64,000 nucleotides of DNA from Ciborinia camelliae (lineage: Eukaryota; Ascomycota; Leotiomycetes; Helotiales; Sclerotiniaceae): NCBI GenBank assembly GCA_025890175.1, contig JANPYM010000010.1, forward strand, positions 1-64,000, read 5' to 3'. This document shows positions 47,155 to 58,538 of this stretch, in pieces; within the stretch, counting starts at the first letter, position 1, and the number at the start of each line of letters is the position of its first letter. The position numbers were made by a program, and so were the translations under genes. Below the pieces are notes generated by a model, which saw only the letters and a list, made by a program, of their open reading frames with translations, did no database searches and had not been told where the DNA came from.

Positions 47155-48611
47155 TCAAGACAAACCCACGCCCACTTCATCCCCTTCCGCTGTACCATAC
47201 TTCTCAATCGCAGCATCCCAATCCTTTTTGAATTTTTCGAACTCCTCCTTGTTATCCTTGTAGAATTTCACCTCCGCCAACCGACCATCCAGATCTTTCA
47301 AATAGTCTTCGATAGCTTTCTCTCTCTCCTTCAACATCTCATCTAAATTCTTGCACGCCTTCATAACCTTCTCCTCAATGTCCTTAAGCTCCTGCTCACC
47401 CTTCTCCCAGTCTAGTAGTGACTGAGGCTTGGGTTTGCCACTTTCGGGTCTCCATAAAACCATCTCATGAAATTTTATAGCAGCATCTAGTCTCTCCCTG
47501 ATCGTGTTCGCGATCTCGCGATTCTGATCGAAGAACGGACGTTGCAAGAATATTTCCATCTGCGCAACACGCCATTTCTCTGCATTTCTATTGTCAATAT
47601 TGCTCGCCTTCCTTCCTGGTCCGACTCCATTAAAGCCTGAATCATACTGCATAGATCCTGCAAGTATTGTCAAGAGAACCTCCCCAAGCTCCAAATGACC
47701 AGGCCCGAAACACTTGAATATAGTCAAAACCGTGGCCGATAATCTAATTCCTGCACTCCTCATACAAGCACATGTAAACACCCAATCTTTACACGCACCC
47801 CTCAAGTTTCCAAGTGGCTGATATGCCGCGATCCTGTTGGGGAGACTGCTTGACAAGCCTACATAAGCAGGTGTCTGCTGTTGTTGGATTCCTTCTGAAG
47901 GATCGTAGGAGTGATTTATGCGTATGCCGAGTCTCCTGCATACCTCTCTACCATCAAAATATCTGTACCCCTGCTTGCACTCCAACTGTATCTGATCATT
48001 TGACGCTCCATCGGATCTTCGTGGGTAGTAGCTCTCAATCTTCGCTGCTAGTTCGTAATCATCGATCTCTTCCTGGGTGGATTTGTCTGTTATCTTTATT
48101 TCACGACCTGCGTTGTATCTTCGAATAGATTAGTATACAAACAGAAAAAAAATAACAAAAAGGACATCGGTCACCTTTCCATGATCTTCTTAACCTCCTT
48201 CCACTGTCGCACATTCAGACCTCTTGATGAACGATCAATTAATAGTGTGGCAATATAGACGCCCTGACAACTGTCTGTTTGCTCATAGAAAAGATCACGG
48301 AAATTGGATCTTCCTTCGATGGATTCTTGGTACAGGTGACCGATGTTATTCAGGATGACGGCTTCGAGTACTTGTATCGGAACGGTGTAAAGTAATCTCA
48401 ACACTTCATAAGCCTTCTTCTCCTTATCATCGATGATGAGTTGAAAGGAGTAATCCATCCCGGGTTCTGGTTCGTATGCTATTCGATATACCTCCCTGCT
48501 AAGCTCTTCAATCCCACCCACTCTCAAAGCTTCCAACAACCTGCGTTGATGATCTGTATACACCGGCATCTCAGCAGATGCTTTATATTTTTCTTGTTCG
48601 AAGTATTCCAT
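47155..48611 (-). CDS. Hypothetical protein with C-terminal coiled coil
   Basis: Two exons on the minus strand: 48611-48175 and 48118-47155, with a 56-bp intron at 48174-48119 (GTGACC donor, ACTAAT branch, CGAAG acceptor). The product is 466 residues. The ATG at 48611 opens MEYFEQEKYKASAEM. The N-terminal half is mixed helix (HQRRLLEALRVGGIEELSRE, LLYTVPIQVLEAVILNNIGHLYQ). The middle is Cys-containing (VFTCACMRSAGIRL, FKCFGPGHLELGEVLL). The last ~110 residues are strongly charged heptad-type coiled coil (KDIEEKVMKACKNLDEMLKE). I do not recognise a family. The long, clean spliced frame supports a real gene. It diverges from the coiled-coil gene at 48892 with a ~280-bp shared upstream region. 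Confidence 0.72.
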
Positions 48612-48891
48612 CGTTGGTTATAGCTCGAGTATATACGTTGGCTGGTAGATGAGAAATGAGTCTGGATAAATGTAGAAATGTACGTCGGCTACTTATGTTA
48701 TATAGAAATGCGGGGAACTGATGAGGTTTTATGCTGTACAATAAAAATAAAACCATTATACGAGCTCAAAATATCTTTCCCACAAAACTTTTCACCTTTC
48801 CAAAATGTACATCAATCCAAAATCTTACACATAAATCATCATATCTACTTATCAACTTTTATTACATATCATCAAAATCTTAAATGTTATA

Positions 48892-50487
48892 ATGAGTCAA
48901 ATACAAAGTTCTCCGCAAGGTTCTCCGGATGGTTCTCCGAATGATTCTCCATATCCTCGTGATGATACCGAAGGCCTCGACGATTCTCCTATCTATTTGG
49001 ATCTCACTCAAGGCCATTACGAACACAATCGGCAACTCGACATCAAGTTGCAACAATCGATAGAACAATACCGCCTTTACGAAGTATCAGATAACAACAT
49101 AGCCGACTTTGTGCAGGACCTTGGACTCAGGTTTTTTGCCATCTATAAGCCTGTCAACACCATCTTAGGATTACACTCCAAAAGACAGGAGCTGATTAAG
49201 AAACATGGTTTGACGCTGCAGGACCTACAAAGCACTACAAAAGACCTTTCCCTACTCCCATTCCCAAAGGTAACGCCGTTAAAAGTTCCTTCAGAAGTTG
49301 CACGCAACAGTGTGTTCGTCGCAATGAAGTTCTTAGGATCACTACAAAGTTTTCGAGATAAAATACCAGCCCTCAGCACCAATTGGATCAACGCCGAACT
49401 TCAGGGGTTAAAGGACAAATTGGAGTCTGATCACGCAAAAGCCCTGGAAGCCAAAAGATTGGAATATTCGGAGGCGTTCAAACGTTGGGATGCCAAACGG
49501 AAGGCCAATTCCGATGCTACAAAAGCTTCACATCAGAAGGAGATCAATACCTTGCACGAAACCTATTCCAAAGATTTGACAAACAAGAAGAAGGACTACG
49601 AGAAATCCATTGCCCGTCGAGTTAGCGAGTTGAATGCCGCGCATAACGAAGCCATTTGGACTTTGAGGGAGGAGTTGGAGAAGGATTATAACAGACAATT
49701 GGAGAAGCAAGAGAAAGGCAAGAGAAAGGCCGTGGAAGATTTAGAGAAGGAAATACAGAAGCAGAAGGGAACTCATAAGACGGATCTGGCGAATAGAAAA
49801 CAGGGCTACGAGGATTCTGTCACCCGCCGAACCAGGAGGTTGGCTGCCGAGCATGAAGAAGCTATTCGAACTATGAGACAGGATTTAGAGAAGAATTACA
49901 AAGGAAAGTTAGAGAAGCAGGAGAGAGACAAGAAGAAGGTTGTGGAAGATTTGGAAAAGGAAATACAGAAGGAGCAGGAAACCTTTCAGACTGATCTGCT
50001 GAGTAGAAAACAGGGCTACGAGGATTCTATCATCCGCCGAACCAGGAAGTTGAAAACCGATCATGAGGAAGCTATTCGGATCTTGAAAGAGGAGTTAGAG
50101 AAGAATTACAAAGGCAAATTGGAGAAGCAGGAGGAAGATAATAAAAGGATTGTGAACGATTTGAGTAAAGCTTCCAAACAGAAATTAGCAACTTTGAGGC
50201 AGGTATCAGAGTCAAGTCAACTGGAAATGAAGGAGTCAAATCTAGAGTACGTCACACAGATCAATAATCTGAAGTCTGCGGATTCCAAAAGGCTCGCGAG
50301 TTTAAGAAAACTCCAATCGGAACACAGGGATTGTGCGCAGGACCTTGCTTCAGTCCAAAAGCAATACAAGGAATCTTTATTTACCCTCGAAAACATCCAA
50401 TCTGAATATAAAGATTGTATGCAGGACCTTGCTTCAGTCCAAAAGCAATACAAGGAATCTTCATTCACCCTCAAAAGTATCCAATAA
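48892..50487 (+). CDS. Coiled-coil protein with tandem 70-residue repeats
   Basis: Single exon, 531 residues, ATG at 48892. The N-terminus is Ser/Pro/Gly-rich with SPQGSPDGSPNDSP. Residues ~60-160 look globular (NNIADFVQDLGLRFFAIYKP). The rest is Lys/Glu-rich coiled coil. Three tandem 70-residue units begin near 49585, 49795 and 50005 (KxGYEDSxxRRTRxL .. EEAIRTMRxDLEKNYKGKLEKQE). At the C-terminus a 28-residue unit (SEHRDCAQDLASVQKQYKES / SEYKDCMQDLASVQKQYKES) is duplicated just before the stop. The repeats are also highly similar at DNA level, so expansion is recent. Function unknown; a structural or tethering role is only a guess. The pseudogene at 26154 has a similar coiled-coil style with Asp-Cys/Gln-Asp-Leu motifs and may be a paralogue. 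Confidence 0.78.
   Translation: MSQIQSSPQGSPDGSPNDSPYPRDDTEGLDDSPIYLDLTQGHYEHNRQLDIKLQQSIEQYRLYEVSDNNIADFVQDLGLRFFAIYKPVNTILGLHSKRQELIKKHGLTLQDLQSTTKDLSLLPFPKVTPLKVPSEVARNSVFVAMKFLGSLQSFRDKIPALSTNWINAELQGLKDKLESDHAKALEAKRLEYSEAFKRWDAKRKANSDATKASHQKEINTLHETYSKDLTNKKKDYEKSIARRVSELNAAHNEAIWTLREELEKDYNRQLEKQEKGKRKAVEDLEKEIQKQKGTHKTDLANRKQGYEDSVTRRTRRLAAEHEEAIRTMRQDLEKNYKGKLEKQERDKKKVVEDLEKEIQKEQETFQTDLLSRKQGYEDSIIRRTRKLKTDHEEAIRILKEELEKNYKGKLEKQEEDNKRIVNDLSKASKQKLATLRQVSESSQLEMKESNLEYVTQINNLKSADSKRLASLRKLQSEHRDCAQDLASVQKQYKESLFTLENIQSEYKDCMQDLASVQKQYKESSFTLKSIQ
49585..50214 (+). repeat. 210-bp coding tandem repeat
   Basis: Three direct units of 210 bp within the coiled-coil gene, clearest at AGAAAACAGGGCTACGAGGA (49795 and 50005). 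Units 2 and 3 are more alike than either is to unit 1. Confidence 0.85.
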
Positions 50488-50579
50488 ACTCAACTAGAGC
50501 CTAGGGGACTCAGGACCAAGTAAGAAAGTTGTCCAGTCAGGAATTAAGATTGACATAAATTTGATATTAGATTAAACCA

Positions 50580-51552
50580 CTATATAGCGTCATCCACTGT
50601 GTATGGCGGAGGTGCCTCTTCATCGAATTCTCCATTATTAGGAAGACCAGCATTGTTGACCAACCTATCCGCTACATTCAATCTCTTTTTTTCCTCTAAC
50701 TTTACCACCCATAAAGCTGATCCAACAGCTGTAGTCAAAAGGAAAAACATTGAAAGTATCGGTACAAGTTGTAATAGTAAAGCAATTGTTCCAAACCTAA
50801 CAATATCAGCATAAACCTATCATCATATCAGGAAAACAAACCATGTATATTTCCACTTCCTACTTTTGATCTCTCTCTTCCTCTCCTTCTTCGTCAAACC
50901 TCTTAATTTAAAATATCGCCAATGATGTAAAGGTCCAGCTCTTGCACCGGTAAGGATCAAGAAAGCAGGTGTTCCAACCACAGGTATAAAATTGAGAGGG
51001 AGGAATATTATGAATTCTGCTATTTGGCAAAAAGAGAAAGGGGAGTAAATGGCGGAAGTGGTGGGTTTTCCTAACATCTTTACTTCATTCGGGGCATCGC
51101 GATTGAGGATTCGAGATGGTGAGACAAGATCTATGAGACCTTCTTTAATGAGTGTAGCCTAGAAGAAATCATTAGCTCTGAAGATGAAATAATCAAGAAA
51201 TACATACATCGAAGACATCTACCAAGGTTTCATCGACTAAGAAAGCTTCGAACAATAAAGCAATCAAAACTTGGCCTTCACCAAGAACAAGAAATGCAGC
51301 ATTAAACCATGCACCAGGACCATGCCAAATAGCCAAGAGAGCTACCTGGGGAAGATAAGTAAATGTGAAAAGAAGACCCAGAACAACGATTGAGGTTATT
51401 GTTAAAGGGATTAATCTTTTAGCAAAGAGAGGATAGAATTGTCCATCGGCGCAAAAATACCAGATACCTTTGAAAGGATAGAGAAAGGAAGAACTGATTA
51501 CAGATTTGATAGGTCGGAATGCGACACTAGGGTGAAAATGAGAATTCGGCAT
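50580..51552 (-). CDS. RRT8/LDS-type outer spore wall family membrane protein
   Basis: Three minus-strand exons: 51552-51208, 51158-50842, 50796-50580 (introns of 49 and 45 bp). The product is 292 residues. The ATG at 51552 (MPNSHFHPSVAF) is chosen over an in-frame upstream GTG. The order FLYPFKGIWYF, then a hydrophobic segment (LIPLTITSIVVLGLLFTFTYL), a second (AWFNAAFLVLGEGQVLIALLFEAFLVDETLVDVFD), a third after CQIAEFIIFLPLNFIPVVGTPAF, and a fourth (TIALLLQLVPILSMFFLLTTAVGSALW) matches the fungal EI24/RRT8-LDS1-LDS2 family. The tail is acidic and Pro-rich. Yeast members are lipid-droplet or spore-wall-associated, while functions in filamentous fungi are mostly unstudied. The gene converges on the coiled-coil gene (92 bp between stops). 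Confidence 0.85.
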
Positions 51553-52031
51553 CACTGGGCTTTGATGCGATATGGTTAAAATCAAACTGCTTGTCACTGG
51601 TCTCTGATCTTTGGTCTTCGGTCTGTGGTCTCTGGTCTCTGGTCTCTTGTGTTGTTTTCTTCAGCTATGAAGTTTATGAAGATATTTACAGATTATAACT
51701 CGGATGGTTGTAAGCCTCAGCCCTTGCCTCAGCCTCATCCTCAGCCTCACATCCCGAACCACGAGATGTTGATTGATGAAAAAGCTCCAATGACGCACTG
51801 ATCCAATCGTGATTATGTAATCAATCGATACAGGATCTGCCAAGTATGGGGTACACTAGGTACTGTACGATGTGGTGGGGTAGGTAGCTGCAGAAGATTA
51901 GAGAATCATCAACAACAGGTACAAAATTGGAGTTGGAAAGGTGTTTCTTCCGAGCATTGTGTTGTGTTGTGTTCATAAGCTTTTCAGAGAAGTTGTTTGT
52001 TTATAGGTTACAAAGAAAAGGTAGATATGCT
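51553..52031. other. Divergent promoter region
   Basis: Spacer between the RRT8-like gene (minus) and the ankyrin gene (plus); both promoters must lie here. Contains a GGTCTC/TGGTCT-type simple repeat (51600-51650) and a CTCAGCC repeat (51715-51750). Confidence 0.5.
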
Positions 52032-52924
52032 ATGAATATGTAAGTTTGATTCCCTTTTCTATTAAAAGAACAAGCACAAGCACCTCTGATAAGGTTACAA
52101 ACCCTACATCAATTTCCCCTCTTTCTTCCAACACAAATATGAAATCTCATCATCTCATCATCTCATCTCATCTCTAACATGCATCTAGGATTGATACCAC
52201 CCTCCGCCTCCGTCGCGCAATTCATACCCCCGATGCCCTCCTCGTAAATCGAATCCTCAAATCCCATCCTCATCTCCTTCAAAATCCCGATTCATCACCT
52301 CATGGTCTCTCCAACACATCTCTCCACCTTGCCGCATCCCTCGGGCACCTAGACGTTGCATCCCTCCTCCTCTCACTCGGACACGAATCCCTTTCAATCT
52401 CTCTCAATGAAGAACATCAGACTGCACTTATGCTAGCCGCCAGCGCTGGACACACCGACATTGTGAATTTATTATGTTCCAAAGGCCCGACTGTATCTGG
52501 TATACTTCGACGGGATATGAGAGGTCGAGATGCCATTATGTGTGCCAGTCGCGGAGGTCATGATACTTGTTTGCAGATTCTTCTTACATGTGCTGCTTTA
52601 TACAACGATCCGAAAGATGTATTGGCAAATTCGGATGCGGATGGAAATACGGCATTACATTTTGCAAGCAGTAATGGACATATGTTGGTACTGAGAACAT
52701 TACTAGCAGCAGGTGCGGATAGTCAGAGAAGGAATGTTTGGATGTGGACTCCTGTTGCATATAGTGCGACGATACAAGCAGAAGTGTATTTCAAAAAGTT
52801 GGTGAGCGAAGTGGGAAAGAGAAAGGAGATGAAAGTGGAGGTTAAGCCTAGTTCATTTCCGAATTTTGGGAGAGGGGAGAAGAAAGGGGCTGGAGTGAGG
52901 ATTGTTGAAGTTGGGGATGATTGA
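52032..52924 (+). CDS. Ankyrin-repeat protein
   Basis: The main exon, 52189-52924, encodes ankyrin repeats: TSLHLAASLGHLDVASLLLS, QTALMLAASAGHTDIVNLLC, RDAIMCASRGGHDTCLQILL and NTALHFASSNGHMLVLRTLL, followed by a basic tail. No ATG opens this frame near its start. An AG at 52188 and an upstream GTAAGT at 52040 allow an 8-bp first exon (52032-52039, ATGAATAT) to be spliced on. That gives MNMIDTTLRLRRAIHTPD and a 247-residue protein, with a 149-bp intron containing CTAAC. The protein is small, soluble and probably a protein-interaction adaptor; the partner is unknown. The ankyrin assignment is secure, while the micro first exon is inferred. Confidence 0.8.
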
Positions 52925-53326
52925 TTGGGAATACATACAACATTGCGTGGGTAGCAATAAGGTCCTGATGATTGATGAGCTAAGATTATAACGATCATGA
53001 TCATAGGTGGATGTATTTGAAGGCGAATGGAGGCACGTATGGGATTTGGCGTTTAGGAAATCATATGTCTAGAATTTCGACATGGTGAATGATTTACAGG
53101 AGCATCAATGGCTTTCCGAGAGAGAGACTTTCTTTGAACATTCTACATCTCTAGATTAAGACTTCTCTGATATTTAAGTTACAGATAGGATTTTATATCA
53201 TTTCACAAACAAGCCATGATTGGCATATATCGAGATACATTTGGTGAAGTTACAGTTACACTTCATACCTACCTAGTAATTAATCACTGGTGAAGTCTCC
53301 ATCCAGTACTAAGATTTTCCCCCTCC

Positions 53327-53358
<32 letters not shown>

Positions 53359-54676
53359 CGATGACGCCATCTATCTCATCTATATTCCAACGCGACACGA
53401 TATCTTTCTCTTTCCTTTCTCCCTTCGACTTGCTTTGCTTGCTTTGCTCTATCATGTCATATCATATCAATTTTCTATCAATTTGATATTTATACTCCTA
53501 TTTTAAAGGGAGGGAGGGAGCGAGTGGGTGAGGAGAAGACTCATACCAACCAACCAAACAGCCAGTATTAATCAATTCAAGTGAAGTTGATTCAAATCTT
53601 CTGCATGTAACAATACTTTAGTAATGCAAAGTGCAAAGTTCAGAACCGGAAAAGTGGTTAGTTGGTTGTCCCCTGAAATCGATCACATATGATTGGTTGA
53701 TAACTTCGACCTCCCGTCATTCATGGTGTATTCAACAGACTTCTTCACTTCGTTTTAATCCATCTATATGTACCTAGGTATGTGGCATTACATTAAGTTC
53801 TCGCTACAAGCTAATCGGGCGTCCCGTTAGGGGAAGGGGCTCCCGTTGGTTAATCGAGTGGTCCCATTAGCCATCGTTGTTCCGATAGTTATCCTTCAGC
53901 AATCAAAGCAGTCATTCTACGTATACAATGTTAACGTGGTATCACCAGAGTGAATCCAACAGTAACCTTACCTTTACTGGCATAGTATAGCACGCGCACG
54001 CGGTCCACTACCCGTATTAGATTTACCTAACAAAGTAAGAGTACTTGTGAAAAGAAAGCAAAAGTGTATAAAAAGCTATCCACTTTGTTTATTCTTCCAA
54101 CCATATAATTGAGCTACCTAGCTATCCGGCACTACACTCGAGCGGGTATTGTTAATTTATATTTTCTTGAGTTTGCTGGGGTGGGGGTCTCTGGCGAGTG
54201 GAGAGAGCAAAGTAGGCTTTGCCCTTCCGATTGTCTATCACCAACGGCCAACGACAAGTCCACATCATTTCACAATTCACGTTGCGATGTTCGTCACTGC
54301 CTCAAAGATGTTTGGCAAGTATCATCTCAAGAAAAAGGCTGAGACTTTTGTTAGTTAGCAACGTATAGAGTAGCATCTAGAGCCACTCTGGTTGATGGAG
54401 CCACCAGGGATCAGACATCAGGAAAATTCATGGAGCTCACCGGTCACGAGTTGGATTGGTAGGACTGGGCATAGAAGCATGATTTCTACGGCGGCTAGTG
54501 GGAGCGTCCAACTCGATGGTATATACTACTTTACAGCACACTTGGTCATAGAATTATAGTCAGCATCTTCAATCAAGCGTGGGTTACAGTTCTATCACTA
54601 CTGGTTTCTTACTCAATGATATTGCATTGTTCTAGGTCATTAGCAAAATACTTGCCATCCCAGGCATAATTTAAAT
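52925..54676. other. Intergenic
   Basis: Long spacer with a (GAT)n microsatellite (53337-53368) and purine/pyrimidine-rich stretches. ORFs at 54109-54358 have no domain and overlap in two frames. No gene called. Confidence 0.5.
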
Positions 54677-55063
54677 TTATCCAGCACGACAAAGCCTTCC
54701 ATCACTTGCAACACTCCAAGCATCGCTTCCGACCGCTGCTGCGGCATAAAATATATCGGCTGGGTCATAAATTTCCTTGACCTTTCTTAGTCTCTGGTAA
54801 TTGACACCGTAGAAATCCTCCTTCCAAGTCCTGAGCCTATGATCAGCCTCATTCAAGTAAGACCCATTACCAGTTGTCAGGACCTCGAGCTGCGGAACAA
54901 TTGAATCTGTCAAGGCACTAACTTCCAGCATATTGACGGCTTGTGACGTCTGCAGATCCCAAGTGGCTTGAACAATAGCATGAATGAGTGCTGTGCGCCA
55001 TGCAGGAAGGACGGCATTAGAAGATGACGTGATTCCTCCAACGGTATGGTAAGGTAAGGAAGA
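54677..55063 (-). pseudogene. Berberine-bridge FAD oxidoreductase, C-terminal remnant
   Basis: Minus-strand frame ending at 54677. It encodes the C-terminal end of a BBE-type oxygen-dependent FAD oxidase: GGITSSSNAVLPAWRTALIH, then GNGSYLNEADHRLRTWKEDF, YGVNYQRLRKVKEIYDPADI and FYAAAAVGSDAWSVASDGRLC. These are the hallmark BBE-domain motifs (SYLNEAD, YG.NY.RL..IK..YDP...F). The upstream FAD-binding domain (~350 residues), including the covalent-flavin His/Cys region, is absent; homology fades near 55063 and the frame hits stops just beyond. This is a 5'-truncated relic, perhaps of a secondary-metabolite or carbohydrate oxidase. Confidence 0.8.
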
Positions 55064-55521
55064 AAGGAAGTATGCGATCAGTTTCCCGAAAGGTGGATAT
55101 TGGATATAAATATAACTTTAAAACTAGATATTGGAAATCAAGCAAGAAAGACCAATCATTCCCATGTCCGGATATTTATCAACCTCATCCAACTACATCC
55201 AACCTCATTGCACACCAAGAAAATTCCCAATCCCAGATACAATTCCAAAAGAAACCATACATAAACCCCACCAAATCAAGAATCTCATTTCATTTTCATC
55301 TTCATTCGCATTTTCATCCTGATCATGACTCCAAATATCAATGTCAATAACATGTTCGCCCCAGAGTCCGACGATTAGAACCCATATCATCCATATGGGT
55401 AAGAGCATTAACCAAAGCCGTCCAACGCCAACACCAACTCCTACTCGAACTCCTGCATGATTTTGATTTTGATTTTCATTTCCCCCAGACATTGCTATCT
55501 CTCCCGCACCCTCTCCCTCCC
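55064..55521. other. Intergenic
   Basis: Spacer between the oxidase relic and the 3' end of the Ser/Thr-rich surface protein gene. It contains AT-leaning simple sequence such as TTTTCATC repeats (55280-55320). No gene. Confidence 0.5.
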
Positions 55522-56474
55522 TCACAACCACAAAACACTCAACCCCCCCACCATCGCCAACCCCACGACCATTTTCAACCCCATACTATTCCTCTCCTTC
55601 GCCCTTCCGCTTCCAGAATTTGATGTTGAAGTCGCCGTTCCACTGGCGCTGTGTGTTGCTGTCCCAGTTGCGGACGTGGTTTTTCCTGTTGCGCTGGTTT
55701 TGCCTTCTGTACTTACTGTTCCTGTTTCGGTGGGTAGGCCTGCTGCAGTGTTGGTGCCGGTACCGGTTGCGGATGCGAATCGGTCGCAGGGGTTGGTAGT
55801 TTGGTCATCGGTGGCCGTGGCGCTGAAGGCGGTTAGGCTGGATGAAAGTTCTGGGGAGATGAAGGATGATGTTAGTTGGGTGGTTTTTGTTATAGGTTTG
55901 TATCAGTGTTTGCTCTTTTTCTCTTTTATTTCTGTCATAACCCATACATCTGTGTGAATTGTGTCGGGGGAGGATATGCATGTCCTGTATCTAGTATGAA
56001 AGAAAACCAAAAAGAGAGAAAAAGAAAAGATAACCTCACCATCCAAATTCAAACAAGCCGGCGCATTACTACTATAACAATCCCCCACACTCGTAGCGAA
56101 TGAGCTAAGAGCAGCACAGCATCCCCCATCAAAAGGGCCCGTTTGCGCGCAAGCAGGGACGCCTGTACCCGTGATTGGACATCTGGAGTCGAGGGACATG
56201 AAGGATGACTAGGTTGGTTTATTAGGGTAAGTATATGAATGGATGGATGATTGAATATCATGATTGGATTGGAAGATGAGACGATGGAATAGGACTCGAG
56301 AAGGGGAAAGTATATCGATGAACAAGTAAATAGGTAGGTGGGTAAAAAACTCACAATAGGACAACCCAAAACCATCTCACTAGCAACATCACTAGGGACG
56401 AACGTAGGAAACAGACCACCTGGATCCGTGATCCCGCCCATAGTTGAAGCACCTATTGGAATAGTAGATGACAT
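55522..56474 (-). CDS. Cys- and Ser/Thr-rich probable GPI-anchored surface protein
   Basis: Three minus-strand exons: 56474-56355, 56208-56040, 55850-55522, with introns of 146 and 189 bp. The product is 205 residues. Exon 2 holds a Cys-rich module (CPITGTGVPACAQTGPFDGG, CCAALSSFATSVGDCY, APACLNLD). Exon 3 is a Ser/Thr/Gly stalk (TGTGTNTAAGLPTETGTVST) ending in a basic stretch and a C-terminal hydrophobic segment (MGLKMVVGLAMVGGLSVLWL), as in GPI-anchored or C-terminally membrane-anchored wall proteins. The odd point is that the called N-terminus (MSSTIPIGASTMGGITDPGG) is not a clear signal peptide, so an upstream exon may be missing. Phases close perfectly across all junctions. Confidence 0.65.
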
Positions 56475-58160
56475 GTTTCTTTCTATCCTATCTTTCTTTC
56501 TATCTTTCTATCTATCTTCTTGTCTCTCTTGTCTTGTCTTCGTATGATGTTCAAAAAAAAGAAAAAAAATAGTTTGTCGCGAGTCTCAATGAGCTCTTGT
56601 GTATGTATGAGGTGTGAAGGAAGGAAGGGAGGAAAGTAAGAGTAAGAGTAGAGCTCAATAAGAATCGCGAGAGAGAGCATTTTATGTTTTTTCTTTCCAA
56701 GGTGATCTATCCACTTGGATAAATTATTGCATTCCTGCGTGCGTTTTGAGATTTGAGATTGGATATTGGAATGAAATTCCAATTCCATTATGGCATGTAT
56801 TTTATGTATGTATTTCCACGGGTATGTATGGATGGATGGATGGAGCAAGGGAGGCGAGTGGATAGACGCGTTGGAATTTTCATCGACATCATCACAAATG
56901 AATGAATGATGAAACATTGATGTCACGTCATTTCATATCACGACACGTCACGCTGAGGTATAAATAATAAATGTAAATAAAAACAGAAAACATAATCAAA
57001 AGAATTTTTATTTACTAAATGCCTTAATGAGGTACTTGGTAAATAGTAAATATTATGGTATTCCGTAAGGTTTGATGAACTCTTGTAATTGTAGAAGCCG
57101 CCAGCCACAAACGAAATAAGGTCATGTTACCTTACCTCAGGAAGAATATTTCTCTCCCCCCTTTCTCTCCCTTTACCCGATACCTCATACTATATATCAA
57201 TACATGCCCTAATCCAATGCAAACCAAACCAATCCCAGTTCCGCTGTATAACTTTATATATATATAACATTGAAAGGATTCTATACCCTCCTCGTCTCCC
57301 CGCACCACCCCTCCCCTCACCACACATCACCACACCATATGTAAACTTCCAATTCCAATTCCAATTCCAAGTTTTCCTTCCATTCCCCATCATTCCAGCT
57401 TATTCTCCATACATACAAAATCTCACAGCCGCAGATTTGAGACTCATTATAATCCTTCATTCTTTCTTTCCTTCTTTACTTCTTTCCTTCTTACCTTCCT
57501 TCCTACCTATCCTTCCCAACATCCTTTCATATAACCACCACAAAACCACACCATTTTTCTTTCCAAAAGATATACTTATACCTATACCCACCTATATCTA
57601 CATATACCCACACCCATCTAAATATCAAATCTCCACTTGTTTTAACATAAGCAACAATAATAACAATAATGATAACGATGATATATATTCCCTTTTCCTC
57701 CTCCTTCCTTTCCTCCTCCTTCATTTCCTACATTCCATACCATTTCAATCCACCCAGCATGCACCTACCACGTATGATACCAGACCGGACCAGACCAGAT
57801 GACGACTCACACCGCTGTTGACCTAGTGAGTAGGTATTCGTTAAGATTGATCGGTGAGGCCCATTTACTGTGTGTGTGTGTTGGATGATTCTTTACATAC
57901 CTAGACCTACTTGATATAGGATAGGTAGGCATATCAAATCATCTCCATCACCATCACCATCACCATCCTCTTCGTCTTTGTCTTCCCCTGCCCTCACCTC
58001 CCGTCCCCTCCTGTCGAAATATCAATATCATGTTACTATCCATCAATCCATCCATCCATCCATAGGTATGAAAAGTCGACTACCTATTTATCTACCTATC
58101 CAATTTTGATTAATAAATTATTTATACCATACCCCATAAACCAATTTAAAGCTTTTATTT

Positions 58161-58382
58161 CCTCTTTCCCTTTTTCCCTCTTTCCCTCTTTCCCTCTTTC
58201 CCTCTTTCCCTCTTTCCCTCTTTCCCTCTTTCCCTCTTTCCCTCTTTCCCTCTTTCCCTCTTTCCCTCTTTCCCTCTTTCCCTCTTTCCCTCTTTCCCTC
58301 TTTCCCTCTTTCCCTCTTTCCCTCTTTCCCTCTTTCCCTCTTTCCCTCTTTCCCTCTTTCCCTCTTTCCCTCTTTCCCTCCT
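58161..58382. repeat. 8-bp microsatellite (CCCTCTTT)n
   Basis: About 27 near-perfect copies of CCCTCTTT, a homopyrimidine/homopurine mirror-type tract. Because eight is not a multiple of three, it gives long low-complexity ORFs in several frames (KEGKRERG on the minus strand), which I reject as genes. Confidence 0.97.
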
Positions 58383-58538
58383 TTCATCAATCAAACCCCC
58401 AAAATTCCAAAATTTCACAAATCCCATCCATTGCATTGCATTATACTTTGTTTGATATTTGAGGGTATTTGAGGGTATGGGTATGGGTATATAAACAGAT
58501 GAGATGGGATGTACCTAGATAAAAGGAAAGATATTTTT

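Noticed and set aside
55457..55957. 166-codon Val/Ala-rich plus-strand frame
   Set aside because: Antisense to the Ser/Thr/Ala stalk exon of the surface protein gene, whose three exons splice in phase.
58106..58462. Repetitive FPLSLFPS and KEGKRERG frames on both strands
   Set aside because: Produced entirely by the (CCCTCTTT)n microsatellite; no non-repeat coding sequence.
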